This document shows positions 12,367-24,360 of a DNA stretch of 64,000 nt, one piece after another; the first letter of the stretch is position 1, and each line of letters begins with the position of its first letter. The notes beneath the pieces were generated by a model that searched no databases, was not told the DNA's origin, and saw nothing but the letters and a program-made list of their open reading frames with translations. The position numbers and the translations under genes are program-made. Source of the DNA: Crambe crambe (lineage: Eukaryota > Porifera > Demospongiae > Poecilosclerida > Crambeidae); NCBI GenBank assembly GCA_963924555.1, contig OZ004583.1:1893501-1957500 (forward strand). The letters are read 5' to 3'.

Positions 12367-12540
12367 TACAGAGGTTTTCAGGTTGGTTGACACAAAATTT
12401 GCCAACAATGCAGAATTAAAATTCGTGCTCGCTAAATTTAAGACCATTGCATTTGTATGACAGTATATTTTACTCGCATGAATTTATTTTGCACATGCGC
12501 AAATTCTACTGGTCAACCAACCAACCTGAAAACCTCTGTA
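12367..12540. mobile_element. TA-flanked MITE
   Basis: Inverted termini CAGAGGTTTTCAGGTTGGTT and the reverse complement, flanked by TA on each side. No coding capacity. The TA duplication and small size suggest a Tc1/mariner-type non-autonomous element. A related terminus (CAGAGGATTTCACGATCTTT) flanks 43061-43190. Confidence 0.75.
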
Positions 12541-12843
12541 CAGAGGTTTTCAGGTTGGTTGACCCAAAATTTGCCAACGGTGCATAATTAAATTCGTGCT
12601 CGCTAAAATTAAGAATATTGCATTTGTATGACAGTACACTGATTTGCAGGTCGGTTGTCACAAAAAAAGGTCGTCAATTTGCACGCATGCGTATTGAATT
12701 CCATTGGTTTTTGACTTGAGATGAACGCGCATGCGTGGAAATTGACGACCTTTTTTGTGACAACCGACCTGCAAATCGGTGTATATCTTGCTCGCTTGCA
12801 CATGCGCAAATTCTACTGGTCAACCAACCTGAAAACCTCTGTA
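12541..12843. mobile_element. Second copy of the same MITE, holding a nested MITE
   Basis: The same termini as the copy directly upstream, and the two share one TA at 12539-12540. Its body is interrupted at 12637-12781 by a different TA-flanked inverted-repeat element. Confidence 0.75.
12637..12781. mobile_element. Nested palindromic MITE
   Basis: Near-perfect foldback with termini CACTGATTTGCAGGTCGGTT and its complement, flanked by TA (12635-12636 and 12782-12783). Most of its length pairs with itself (CACAAAAAAAGGTCGTCAA and complement), so it would form a long hairpin. Confidence 0.75.
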
Positions 12844-12900
12844 GCTAGCTAAAAAAATCCCCACAATTTAAGCGCACCTACTGGTTTGTAGCCAAGAAGA

Positions 12901-13759
12901 ATGTCTCTCAGAGCAGTGCTGGTTCTATTTCTGATCCTATTAGTCACGCATGGAGCGTTTTCCTACCCAGGTGGACCTCCTACCAGTATCTGTAGCAACT
13001 CTCCTGAAGTGTTTCTGAGGCCTGGGGCGTCTCATGGCAACCCCCAAGCTGGAAATGGTGGCTTTCTGATAAGTACAGACCTTCCACTATCCGAAGACAA
13101 TGCTGGAGGGTATAATTACACAGCTGGCAGGCTATATACAGGTAGGTTATTATCTATCTCACTTGGTAGTGAAACAAGTTTTTCATATACTGTACAAGCT
13201 CATTGCAGTCTCTACCCTGTGTCAATTAGTTCTTATTGACGGCCTTGAAATCATGGTTCTTATCCCTTCCCAGTTTTGATCAATGATACCAGTACTTCAT
13301 CTGTGAATACGGGCTTCAGAGGATTTGTGATTCAAGCTCAAAGTGTGCCTGGGGGAAATTTGATTGGTACATTTATGCCGGATGCTGAACAGTTGCAGCA
13401 GTACCTTGACTGTCGCGACAGTATGGGTAATATGGCAAGTGTAAGTGCTTCATAACATTGATGAAGAAACAGTGGGTGTTAACAGTACTGAATAATGGAT
13501 TATTCAAATTTAAGTTCTCAAATTTGGCAAGATCTTGCACTAGAATATAGCTCTCAGGATAGTAAAATTAATGTAACAATTTAGTTATAGTAGGTATGAT
13601 ACATTAACCTGCTAGCTTGGGCCTTTATTAAATCTTCGTATTTGATTATAGTCTACAGTGACTCATAATAATGGAAGGAGACAAGATTTTATGGAGCAGA
13701 GGATTCTCTGGCAGGCACCACCTGAAATGAATGGAACAGTTGAATTCTGGTATATGCTT

Positions 13760-13811
<52 letters not shown>

Positions 13812-16800
13812 GTTGAGAGGATATAATTTTATTATAAGTTTTATATGTAGCTATAACCATAGGGAGATCGTTCGCTAGCTCATGGATTTTTGTAACTAGA
13901 AATAGTGTCACATTTTCAGTGGAATTTAAGTACAGCAGGTATACTGTTATTCAACAGATTCAGTCTCCTGAAGATTCTGTATCAGGATCTATAAAAGTAT
14001 AGCTATATAGCTATGTATGTACATATGTATGCTAAGCATTTCTCTCTTCTATAAATATTTCAGGTATTCTGTTGTTCGACGGATGCCAACATACTATTCC
14101 AACTTACAGGCTTCATCAGAGGTATGAACTGACCCACCCCTAGTTTGTAAATGTGAAGCAACTTGAATATTATAATACTGTATACCTAGCTAGGACACTA
14201 TTGCTTGCAGGTCCTAAAATCAGTTTGGAGGATGCTTGTATATGGTGTTTTCAAATTTGCTATATATAGTCACAATTCTTTATATTACAGGTGTGTGATA
14301 GCTTTCCTTGAATTATCTTGGGTGTAGACATTACAGTGTATATAGATTTGCCGAATTTTTGAGGATTGATCAAGTATCATGCAATAATTAATAATTTAAT
14401 ATGGTTATGATATTTCATCCATGAGAAAGTGGGCCAGAAAGAAATATATGACAGAAATCGAATTACATATAATAACAATACAGAAGAGACAGCAAGCAGA
14501 GTATGAAAACAGGTTTGGGTTATGTACACATAAGATAACTACACAGTTTTTGTATAACAGTTTATGCAGTATTATATATGCTTTGGAAAGTGGTGTAGCT
14601 ACTTTTGGGCCATTACATACAAACTCATGCACTAAAAAGAAAGGCTATAGTTTTCTTATCTCCCCCATACCACACTAGTCTAAGACAGGAAATGAAATGC
14701 TGGGAACTACCTACACACTTTACTATTGTGATCAATCATGCAGTTGCTCACATCATAATTGTTACGCAGCTAGCTATACACCACATCCCACTAGTTGTTA
14801 CTCGAGCATAGCTAGACTTTCTTACATAATTTGAGACAGCCCACACATTCTTAAAGCATTAGCTAATGTCAACTTTACCTGACCACTCAAATTTCTATGG
14901 CTTCATCCATGCATAACAGACTTTCTTCCCTAATTCGAGACAGCCCACACATTCTTGCTAATGTCAACTTTACCTGACCACTCAAGTTTCTATGGCTTCA
15001 TCCATGCATAACTGCTCATTAGCTATGATCATTAGTTTCTCATCTCCTTCCTCACATCAGTTTACTTAGCCTCGTTCCCAGGCCTATTTTACCACATCAC
15101 TTCTGACTGTAGCTATCACTTTCCAAGAAGATGACTAGGCAACATAATCTTATTGTTAAGTGGTAGCTTTTCTGGGAATGGTTAGAGATTGAAGAGTTTC
15201 TCCTGCACTGGCTAGCAATAGCTAGTATTGCATGGCTCAGCACCAAATATATGAACTTTACATTACATTGACATCTTTCTTGAAGATTTTTATGAAATGA
15301 TAGTTTCCCTATAGAAAGTAACCCCTAATATTTAACCCCCTAATTTAACCTGTCCTTCAAAAACAATGTCATAGGTATGATTAATAAAAATTATAATGCA
15401 CTTCATGACAGAGGCTTTTTGATAACATAACATACTTTTATCAGTGGAAGATTTGGGCATTGTACATGTACGTAGCTACTTTTCCACTTTTTTCATTGCA
15501 TGTTATTTTATCTAGTGATGAATATGAATGTTGTGTCACTTTGTACTTGCATGCAGAGTTCTTATAAACTTTCATCAGAACAGGTGACACCTAAGCTATA
15601 ATTATGCTCAAATTCTGTAAGAGAAATGAGCATATTTTTGGTGAATGATCAATTACGCTCAGCTTATGGCATGCAGCTATGGTGTTGTCATAGTAGCTAG
15701 TTGTTGTTGTTGTTGTTTTTATTTTTTGTAGTTGCTGTTAGGCCCCATAGCAGATTCTCACTAGTTATTAGTACCTGCAATAATAATAGCGCTATTTAAG
15801 TTCCTGAAGGTAGCTAACACTGATACTTTCATACAGTGAACTAGCATAACTTCTACATCCACGTGTCTGCACAGCATATAGCTAGTGTGTACATGTACTT
15901 ATACTTACAAAAGTATAATAAACCTATTCTTGCCCCTTTATATATATAGGAGAACAGGGGAGAGGTGCTACCTCAAACTACTGAACCAACTACTCCACCA
16001 CCTACAACAACAATAACAACAACAACTACTACTACTGTAACACCATCTGGACCTGTGAGTGATAGAAAAAAGATTGTAGCAGTTTGGCATCTTACAACCT
16101 TATCAGACTGAGAGTATTTGTATGCCAAGCATTTTAGTGGTTTTTGTCTGTTTTGCTGTTTTATACTGAATATCGGCAATGTGCTTCACAAGATTAGCAA
16201 AAAACAACAGCAAAAAACAACAACCTTGATTCCCGCACATAATTATTGACAGGCATTGATTTTTTTATTCAGGTGGTTTTTGAGGTTAGCCAACCTCCTG
16301 GCTGCACACATGGGAATGGAACCTGTGAACGTTCTGTGAGATTTTCAGGGAATGATACACATTTTACTTTTGACTTAGAAGGAAATGCAATAGGATGGGT
16401 GGCTGTGGGCTTCACCACAACACGAAATATGGTACATTTATCTGTTTTTTGCTTGTTTATCTTCGTTATCATCATCATTGTTGTTATAGTTGTTGTTGTT
16501 GTTGTTAAGTTTATGTGGAATGAATCTTAGCTTCAGTACCTCTTTCTCTTTTAGTTCTCCACGGATGTGTTTGCTTGTGCAAGGAGTGCTGATGGCATGA
16601 TGGTGCAGGTCTTGGATACATGGAACGTTAATGGATCAAGAGCAAATGAAGTGGATGATACTCAATACGACATACAAGCTATTTCAGCTGAATTCATAAA
16701 CGATCGAATCACATGCAGGTACAGAGCTTAGAAAGGCAGACATTATTATAATTATGTACATGGCAGGCGCACACAATGGCTAAGAAAAAAAATTTCGTCC

Positions 16801-19783
16801 TGAATTTTGAATTTGAAAGCATTGATTTTAAGGGGCTATTAAAATTGAAATGATCCAATTGCAAAAAGAGGACAACTAATCTCTCCTCTAGTACATGTAC
16901 GTATGTACTGTAGCTAGCCCAATAAGTGTTTGTTAATGGGCCCTGAGTGATGTAACATTCCTCCTCCCCCAATTATGCAGTTTTGCTCGAACTATTGATG
17001 GTGAAAATCCTGATCAGGACATCAGCTTGGAAGGAGAACTCTTTGTGATGGTTGGAACTAGTATTAACCAGCTAACTAATTCAAGCCAACTTCAGACCCA
17101 CGTAGGCGGAGGGGTTGCTAATCCCTATGTTACTGCAACTACAATGAACATTTCATCATCAGGGCAGACACAAGTCCCTCTTACTGAAGATACTTCCCCC
17201 AACCCCAGCACTGGAGTCACTTCGCCCACTGATTCCATTCCCTCTGCCACTGATGCCAATGCCACTTCCTCTGCCACTGATGCCACTCCCTCTACCACTG
17301 ATACTACTTCCTCTGCCACTGATGCCACTCCCTTTACCACTGATACCACTTCTCTTACCACTGATGCCACTCCCTTTGTCACTGATGCCACTCCCTCTAC
17401 CATCAATACCACTTCCCTTACCACTGATGCCACTCCCCCTACCATTGATACCAATGCCACTCCCTCTGCCACTGATGCCACTCCCACTACCATTGCTACC
17501 ACTTCCCCTACAACAGATGCCACTCCCCCTAGCACTGATGCCACTTCCTCTATCACAGATACCACTTCCTCTACCACTGATGCCAATTCCTCTACCACTG
17601 ATGCCACCCCCTCTACCACTGATGCCACTCCTTCTACCACCGAGGCCACTCTCTCTGGCACCGATGCCACTCCCTCTACCACTGATACCACTACCGATAC
17701 CACACCCCCTACCACTGATGCCACTCCCTCTGCCACTGGTACCACTTCCTCTATCACTGGTACCACTCCCTCTGCCACTGATGCCACTCTCCCTGCCACT
17801 GATGCCACTTCCTCTGCCACTGGTACCACTTCCTCTATCACTGATACCACTTCCTCTATCACTGATACCACTTCCTCTATCACTGATACCACTCCCTCTA
17901 TCACTGATACCACTTCCTCTATCACTGATACCACTTCCTTTACCACCGATACCACTTCCTCTATCACTGATACCACTCCCTCTATCACTGGTACCACTAA
18001 TGCCACTCCCTCTACCACTGGTACCACTTCCTCTATCACTGATACTACTTCCTCTACCACTGATGCCACTCCCTCTACCACTGATACCACTGATGACACT
18101 GCCACTCCCTCTACCACTGGTACCACTTCCTCTATCACTGATACTACTTCCTCTACCACTGATGCCACTCCCTCTACCACTGATACCACTGATGACACTG
18201 CCACTCCCTCTACCACTGATGCCACTTCCTCTACAACTTCCCCTACCACTAATGCCACTCCCTTTACCACTGATGCCACTTCCTCTACAACTTCCCCTAC
18301 CACTCCCTTTACCACTGATGCCACTTCCTCTACAACTTCTCCTACCACTAATGCCACTCCCTCTACAACTGATGCCACTTCCTCTACAACTTCCCCTACC
18401 ACTAATGCCACTCCCTCTGCTACCGATACCACCTCCCCCTCTACCACAGATACCACTCTCTCTAACACTGATGCAACTTCCTCTACCACTCCCTTTGCCA
18501 CCGATGCTGCCACTTCCCCTACCACTGATGCCATTCCCTTTACCACTGATACTACTTCCTCTACCACTGATATCACTTCCTCTACCACTGATATCACTTC
18601 CCCTACCACTGACACCACTTCCTCTAACACTAATACCACTTCCTCTACAACTAATGCCACTTCCCCTATCACTGATGCCATTTCCTCCTTCATTGAAACC
18701 AATTCCGCTAGCACCACTTCCTCTACTACCGATACCACTTCCTCTACTTCCGATACCACTCCCTCTACCACTGATACCACTTCCTCTACTATTGATATCA
18801 CTTCCTCTACCACTGATGCCACTGAGGCCACTCTCTCTGCCACCGATGCCACTCCCTTTACCACTGATGCCACTACCTCTTCTGCCACTCCCTCTACCAC
18901 CAATGCCATTCCCTCTATGACTGATATTACTCCCCCTATCAGTGATGCCACTTCCCCTACCACTGATGTTACTCCTCCTATCATTGATACCACTTCCTCT
19001 ATCACTGGTGCCACATCTTCTACCACTGATGCTACTTCCTCTACCACTGATGTCACTTCCACTGCCACCAATACCACTTTTCCTACCACTGGTGCTACTC
19101 CCTCTGCCACTGATGCCACTCCCTCTGCCACTGATACCACTCCCTCTACCATTTCCTCTGCCACTGATACCACTCCCTCTACCACTCCCTCTGCCACTGA
19201 TACCACTCCCTCTACCACTCCCTCTGCCACTGATACCACTCCCTCTACCACTTCCTCTGCCACTGATACCACTCCCTCTACCACTTCCTCTGCCACTGAT
19301 ACCACTCCCTCTACCACTTCCTCTGCCACTGATACCACTCCCTCTACCACTTCCTCTGCCACTGATACCACTCCCTCTACCACTTCCTCTGCCACTGATA
19401 CCACTATTTCTACCTTTGGTGCCACTTCCTCTGCCACTGATACCACTTCCTTTGCCACTGATGCCACTCCCTCTACCACTGATGCCACTTCCTCTACCAC
19501 TGATGCCACCCCCTCTGCCACAGATATTACTTCCTCTACTGCTGATGCCACTCCCCCTACAACTGATTCCACCACCTCTACCACTGATAACACTTCCTCT
19601 ACTGCTGATACCACTCCCCCTATCACTAATACTATTCCCCCTGGTACCGCTCCCTCTACCACTGGTGCCATTCCCTCTACAACTGGTCCCACTCCCCCTA
19701 CCACTAATGTCACTCCCCCTGGTACCACTCCCCCTAGTACCAGTCGTCCTCCTAGTTTGAACTCATGTGATTTTTATTTTTAA
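12901..19783 (+). CDS. Reeler-DOMON protein with giant mucin-like tail (gene 1)
   Basis: Eight exons: 12901-13141, 13274-13440, 13652-13749, 14064-14121, 15950-16054, 16273-16431, 16555-16718 and 16981-19783. All phases agree, giving 1,264 residues. A signal peptide (LVLFLILLVTHGAFS) precedes a Reeler domain (about 20-190; QAGNGGFLIST, YTAGRLYTG, FRGFVIQAQS, VTHNNG). A Thr/Pro linker and a DOMON domain (about 224-375; FTFDLEGNAIGWVAVGF, VQVLDTWNV) follow. From about residue 395 to 1250 comes an almost pure Thr/Ser/Asp/Ala/Pro repeat, expected to be densely O-glycosylated. DOMON domains bind haem or sugars and Reeler domains are extracellular. No cytochrome b561 helices are present, so it is not a typical ferric reductase. 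Unlike its paralogues it ends SLNSCDFYF without a hydrophobic GPI signal, so it is probably secreted. Confidence 0.85.
13756..13810. repeat. Poly(T) tract
   Basis: Near-continuous run of more than 45 T inside intron 3 of gene 1, of the kind left by an antisense retroposon tail. No associated element was recognised. Confidence 0.8.
14122..15949 (+). other. Long intron 4 of Reeler-DOMON gene 1
   Basis: A 1.8 kb intron at a position where paralogue 4 has only 145 bp. It contains a roughly 100-bp tandem duplication (14813-15012), and a sequence tagcctcgttcccaggcc near 15067 that resembles the ends of the 24309-27543 transposon. No complete second terminus was found and no gene is seen. Confidence 0.6.
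14813..15012 (+). repeat. Tandem duplication of about 100 bp
   Basis: Two direct copies, each running from agactttcttacataattt-like to cttcatccatgcataac. They differ at a few positions and by a 14-bp deletion in the second copy. Confidence 0.85.
17221..19740 (+). repeat. Mucin-type coding repeat of gene 1
   Basis: Degenerate tandem repeat of about 21-nt units encoding the heptad TTDATPS/TTDTTSS, plus a homogeneous 36-nt block (19150-19400) encoding SSATDTTPSTTS about eight times. All units are multiples of three. Stop codons are absent in several frames, including an 867-codon antisense frame, because the repeat lacks T-A-G/A combinations. Those other frames are by-products. Confidence 0.9.
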
Positions 19784-20130
19784 ATCAATAGCTAATAGCT
19801 ATGAATACTCAGTTTAATTATTATTTCTTCTACAAGGTACTTATGGTAGTTGGCCTTGTAAAAATAATAATGATAAGCAAACCTGCTAACTAATAATATT
19901 ATTGTTGTTATCTTCAATGTCAAGCTAATAGCAACATTTGACACGACCAAGTAAAATGATAGGCTTGCAAATATTAATTTTTGCTGTTGTACAAGTAGCA
20001 ATTCCACCCACAAAGTTAATTAAGCAGCACCACTTAAGACTAGCACCTACTATCCACTATGACAAAATACTGCCATAGAAACGAAAAGCACTGAAGTACT
20101 AACCCTCGGCATACACATTATGAAGTTTAA
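19784..20130. other. Region downstream of gene 1
   Basis: AT-rich 3' flank of the mucin gene. No canonical AATAAA is seen close to the stop, and no further feature was recognised before the foldback element. Confidence 0.4.
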
Positions 20131-20598
20131 TACAGTGGAACCTCTGAATAGAGGACACTTGGGGGAAAAGACCTTTGTCCTTATCTCGGAGGTTATCCTT
20201 ATCTTGGAGGTTTTACAGAGTATTATTTCCATACAGAAAATGAGTGTCTGATAAATTGTTTAGAAAAGTAGTCATAAATGAGTGCTTTCCTTAAAACTCA
20301 GTGGAGGTGGATTTAGCAGGTATTACTGTCTCTCTAAGGCTATAATGTCCAAATATTCATCTGCCTTTAAGAAGATCTGCTACTGGACAAAGCTAGCTAT
20401 GTCATTATTTCATTCGCGCGCACTCGTTTAGAGTTCGGAGGTAGAGTAAGTGCAGACGGATCAATTACCGGACACTTTTTCTGGCATCTGGTTTATACCA
20501 GTACCTATGATTTAGGTATCAAAAGATAGCCCATTGAAAACTGATTTAGAATCCTGACTTTCAGTCATGGCTATTAATTCATAATTTTATACATCATT

Positions 20599-21199
20599 AG
20601 ATCCCGTTGCTATGTGGTTGCTATGTGCATTAAATCAGCAAGTGTGCACTAATATTCTGTAGGAGTGCACTAATTTTGTAGGAGTGCACTAATTTTTTGC
20701 ATCCCCAGGCTATGCTGAATGCTGCAAGACAGCTTGAAGAAGTTGTTGAAGTTCTGCCTTTTATGCTGGCTACTATACTCTCTGAAAAACTTCTTGGGTT
20801 TGAAACGTTATGTCATTATAAACGTGCAACGTGGTCAATGAATAACATTAAAATTCCACGTTTCAAACCCAACAAGCTTTTCTGAGAGTAGCTAATATAA
20901 AAGAAGGAACATTCTAGCTGGTCTACAGCAAGCTGGTGTTTCACACGCCGCCTTCTTTGATCTTCGGACTGGGCAGGCACAAAATACTTGTATCCTTCGT
21001 GCTCGGGGAGTATCCCCGATTTATAGATAGCTAGCTATAACAAGAGCATCAGCAGCAGGTACGTGGACTATTCTTGCCGCCATTTCACAACTCAAGAAAG
21101 AAGTGGAGACACAACAATTAGCTAGCTATAGCAAACCAAACAGTACTGATGTTTGTAACTATGGACTACAGTAGCTACGCGCATGCGCAATGGGATCTA
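20599..21199. mobile_element. Insert in the left arm of the foldback element
   Basis: Bounded by AGATCCCGTTGC and GCAATGGGATCT, and absent from the opposite arm, where the sequence reads straight from catcatt to aaagcagg. It holds three gtgcactaat repeats (20645-20696) and two copies of a ctctgaaaaacttcttgggtttg-like/inverted pair near 20780 and 20870. No coding sequence was recognised. Confidence 0.6.
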
Positions 21200-21200
21200 A

Positions 21201-21321
21201 AATAGATAAAGCATGCGCACTCGGTTTCTGGTTGATTTAGTGCACCATCCCTCGGGCCTGCGGCCCTCGGGCTACGGTGCACTAAATCAACCAGAAACCT
21301 CGCGCACATGCTTTATCTATT
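21201..21321. repeat. Strong palindrome (hairpin)
   Basis: Outer arms AATAGATAAAGCATGCGC pair with the complement ending 21321. The inner 24-bp arms 21223-21246 and 21276-21299 are perfectly complementary. The 29-bp GC-rich loop itself contains ccctcgggc repeats. Confidence 0.85.
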
Positions 21322-22318
21322 ACTTAAAGCAGGTGTCTGAAAATTTAATATCAGTAATCAGACAAATGTATCATTATTTCAGACGGCTACCAGTTTATGG
21401 CAGAGTTTTCTAGGTATGATTGTCAAAGTTGGAAGACTGATTTGTGTCTCCATCTATAAAATTCAAGCTTCAAATATCACTGGATTACAAACCTGAACTT
21501 AAAGGCACTTTTAATAGGTAATCAATATTCAGACAGCAAAAAAAATGGGTGGATTAGTAATTTGACCCTTCACACTGAATATAAGCCAGATTCAACACCA
21601 CCAATGGAATCAGCACCTTCTGAATAAGTTTCAAGTCCCAAAAATAAATGATAGCTACAATTGTTACTGTCATTAATATTGCTTGTTTTTTTTTTTGTTT
21701 TTGTTTTTTTTGTGACCTGTAGCTAGAGGTGCAGAATTTAGAGTTTAGTTACAAGACTTGTTACAATAGGCAAAAAGGGGATGCTGATTCCACTGAGTCT
21801 GGCTTATATTCAAATTACTAATCAACCCATTTTTTGCTGTCTGAAAAATTATTGATGACCTAAAAGTGCTTTTAAGTTCAGGTTTGTAATCCAGAGACAC
21901 AGATAGGGGAAGGATCGAACTTCCAGTCTTCTAACTTTATACCTAGAAACTCTACCATAAGCTGGTAGCCGTCTGAAATAAAAGTAATAATGATACATTT
22001 GTCTGATTACTGATATTTTCAGACACCTGCTTTAATGATGTATAAAATTATGACATGACTGAAAGTCAGGATTCTGAATCAGTTTTCAATGGGCTATCTT
22101 TTGATACCTAAATCATAGGTACTGATATAAACCAGATGCCAGAAAAGTGTCCAGTAGTTGATCCGTCTGAGGATTGATCACTTACTCTAGTCTGATTCTC
22201 GGAGGTTTTAAAATACACTAGCTAGTTTTGTGGTAAATTCAATCGGTGCTTTGACGGTTGTCCGTTTTACGGAGGTCGTCCGCTTCTGGGAGGGTCCGCT
22301 AAGATAGGTTTCACTGTA

Positions 22319-23454
22319 GTCTAAAAGTGGTTCATTATAGCCACAGATTACAGGGTATAGCAACAACATAAAACCACCGGTAGTACCTTACACCACCACT
22401 AGCTATCTCCCCTAAATCTAGACTGAGAGAGTTCATAGGCTTCTTTGGATTTATAGCTAGCTCAGTTAGTTAATGGATTATCTAACCAATCAACATGACA
22501 ATAGGCTGAACTAAAAGTGTATACAACGAAACTTTCAGGTGTGTGTATAGCTATCACCAATTGTGACACCTGTAGGAGTAGCTATTCTGCATCCAATTAG
22601 CTACATGCATGCATGCTGTGATACTGTATGCAGAATTGATTATATAATGTACCATCATAAATATTTATTATGTAGCTTACAGGGCCGGAGGAAGGAAAGT
22701 TAGAGTGGTCAGGCCATAGAAAATAAAAAATCATGCCCACTTTTAATTAGAAATACCGGGATGTGGCATGTAAACAGCCTGGCTGCTTCAATCTCAGGGT
22801 GTTCCCTTGAACCCCCTCAAACTCGTCTAGTCTTTGTAGATTATCCTTTCTGAATCTTGCCTGAAAAAGTAGTCAGGCTATGGCCTGACTGGCCTGACTG
22901 TTTCCTCCGGCCCTGAGCTAGCCAATGTTTCACTGAATTGGTGGACAGGTGTGGAGTGCAGTCAGTGGCGGATTTAGGGAGTTTCTTTTACTTCTTAAGA
23001 AGTACCCATTTTAATTCACATCTTAAAATTTAGCACAGCCAGCTAGGGCTGGATCCAGGACTAGAAGCACACACAGGAAGGCTGCAAGAAAGAGCAAGTT
23101 ATTTGGAGGATCCATGTTGGTTTCACTTGCAGGCTGCCACTTTTTGAGCATTTAGCATTTTTGCTTCATAATGCACAAATTGGATCCAAGAAGTCCAAAA
23201 TTTCCCCCAAATCACGTACATATTAATTTTGTGTGCATTGTATAAGCAAAGGGGGTGAACCGTCTCAAAAATTGGTTACAGTACTGATTATATAATACCA
23301 CTGGCTGTCTTAAATTAATTTTAATGTTGCACATAATTATACCGGATGCCCGCGGTTGCTGAACATGCAGTAATTATGCCACGTAGCTAACCCTGTTGCT
23401 GAACTACGTATAATCATGGTATAATTATTATAATTATCTGCACGGAACATAAAA
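22319..23454. other. Intergenic DNA before gene 2
   Basis: Contains the MITE at 22680-22915 and a single hAT-like end CAGTGGCGGATTTAG near 22965 whose partner was not located. No host gene is seen. The stretch just upstream of the gene 2 start should hold its promoter. Confidence 0.5.
22680..22915. mobile_element. MITE with CAGGGCCGGAGGAA ends
   Basis: Terminal inverted repeats CAGGGCCGGAGGAA and TTTCCTCCGGCCCTG enclose 236 bp with no coding capacity. Type unresolved; the CAGG start resembles hAT-like MITEs. Confidence 0.7.
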
Positions 23455-23929
23455 ATGTTTCTGCTGGTTGTATTACTGATCCTATTAGCCACGCATGGAG
23501 CGTTTTCCTACCCAAGCGGACCTCCTGCCAGTGTCTGCAACGATCTGAGGCCTGGGTCGTCTCATGGTGACCCCCAAGCTGGAAATGGTGGCTTTCTGAT
23601 AAGTACAGACCTTCCAGTATCTCAAGGCAATGCTGGAGGGTATGATTATACAGCTGGCAGGCTATATACAGGTAGAAATATCAATCTGTCTCGTTCGGAA
23701 TATCTGTTAGCAAACAAGCCAATGTAGCCTCTATTATTTAATAAAATGAGGATTATGCTAGCATAATTTTAGGTATTTGCTAGAATAGTGTTGTTGTTTT
23801 TTTAAACCATAGTGGAGATAATAGCTAGTAGCTGTTTTATAAGGACCAATGCTGAGACTGTAATGTTGTAATACAATTCTCACTTATAATTATAGTTATT
23901 GGAAAAGAGTCAGAATAATGGAGAATATT

Positions 23930-23931
<2 letters not shown>

Positions 23932-23965
<34 letters not shown>
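23932..23965. repeat. Poly(A) tract
   Basis: Run of about 33 A in intron 1 of gene 2, followed by T-rich sequence. It may be a retroposon tail, but no body was recognised upstream. Confidence 0.8.
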
Positions 23966-23969
<4 letters not shown>

Positions 23970-24360
23970 TTTAAAAAGAAAGAATTTGATCCATGCACCT
24001 CTGCCCCTGTGTCAATTATTATGTGCAACCCTGAGATCATAATTATTCTTTTATCTCTTCCCAGTTTTGATCAATGATACCAATACTCCTTCGGCACTAC
24101 CTGGCTTCAGGGGATTTTTAGTTCAAGCTCAAAGTGTGCCTGGGAGCAATTTGATAGGTACATTTATGCTGGATGCTGAGCAGTTGCAGCAGTACCTTGA
24201 CTGTCCTGACAGTATGGGTAATTGAGCAAGGCGGGTAAGTGTTAGCTAATGGAGATTCTCAGATCCATAAAGTATCCAAGTAGATAGAAACTCCAGAATG
24301 GATTAGAGTAGCCTCGTACCCAGGCCCGCTTTTTTTTTTTGTGGATTTTGTGGGGCAGTA

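Larger units (their letters stand above)
20131..22318. mobile_element. Foldback (long inverted repeat) TA-flanked transposon
   Basis: Termini CAGTGGAACCTC and GGTTTCACTG are flanked by TA. Inside, an arm at about 20430-21650 is repeated inverted at about 21735-22210. For example ggtatcaaaagatagcccat at 20516 pairs with atgggctatcttttgatacc at 22090, leaving a roughly 90-bp T-rich loop near 21690. The left arm is broken by an insert at 20599-21321. No transposase is seen. The ends resemble Tc1/mariner-type non-autonomous elements. Confidence 0.72.

Noticed and set aside
17125..19728. 867-codon minus-strand open frame (Val/Glu-rich)
   Set aside because: Exact antisense of the mucin repeat. It has no splice context and no domain, and is open only because the repeat lacks stop-forming triplets.
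17253..19760. Long Pro/Leu open frames on the plus strand
   Set aside because: Shifted reading of the mucin repeat. The gene 1 frame is fixed by the upstream exons.
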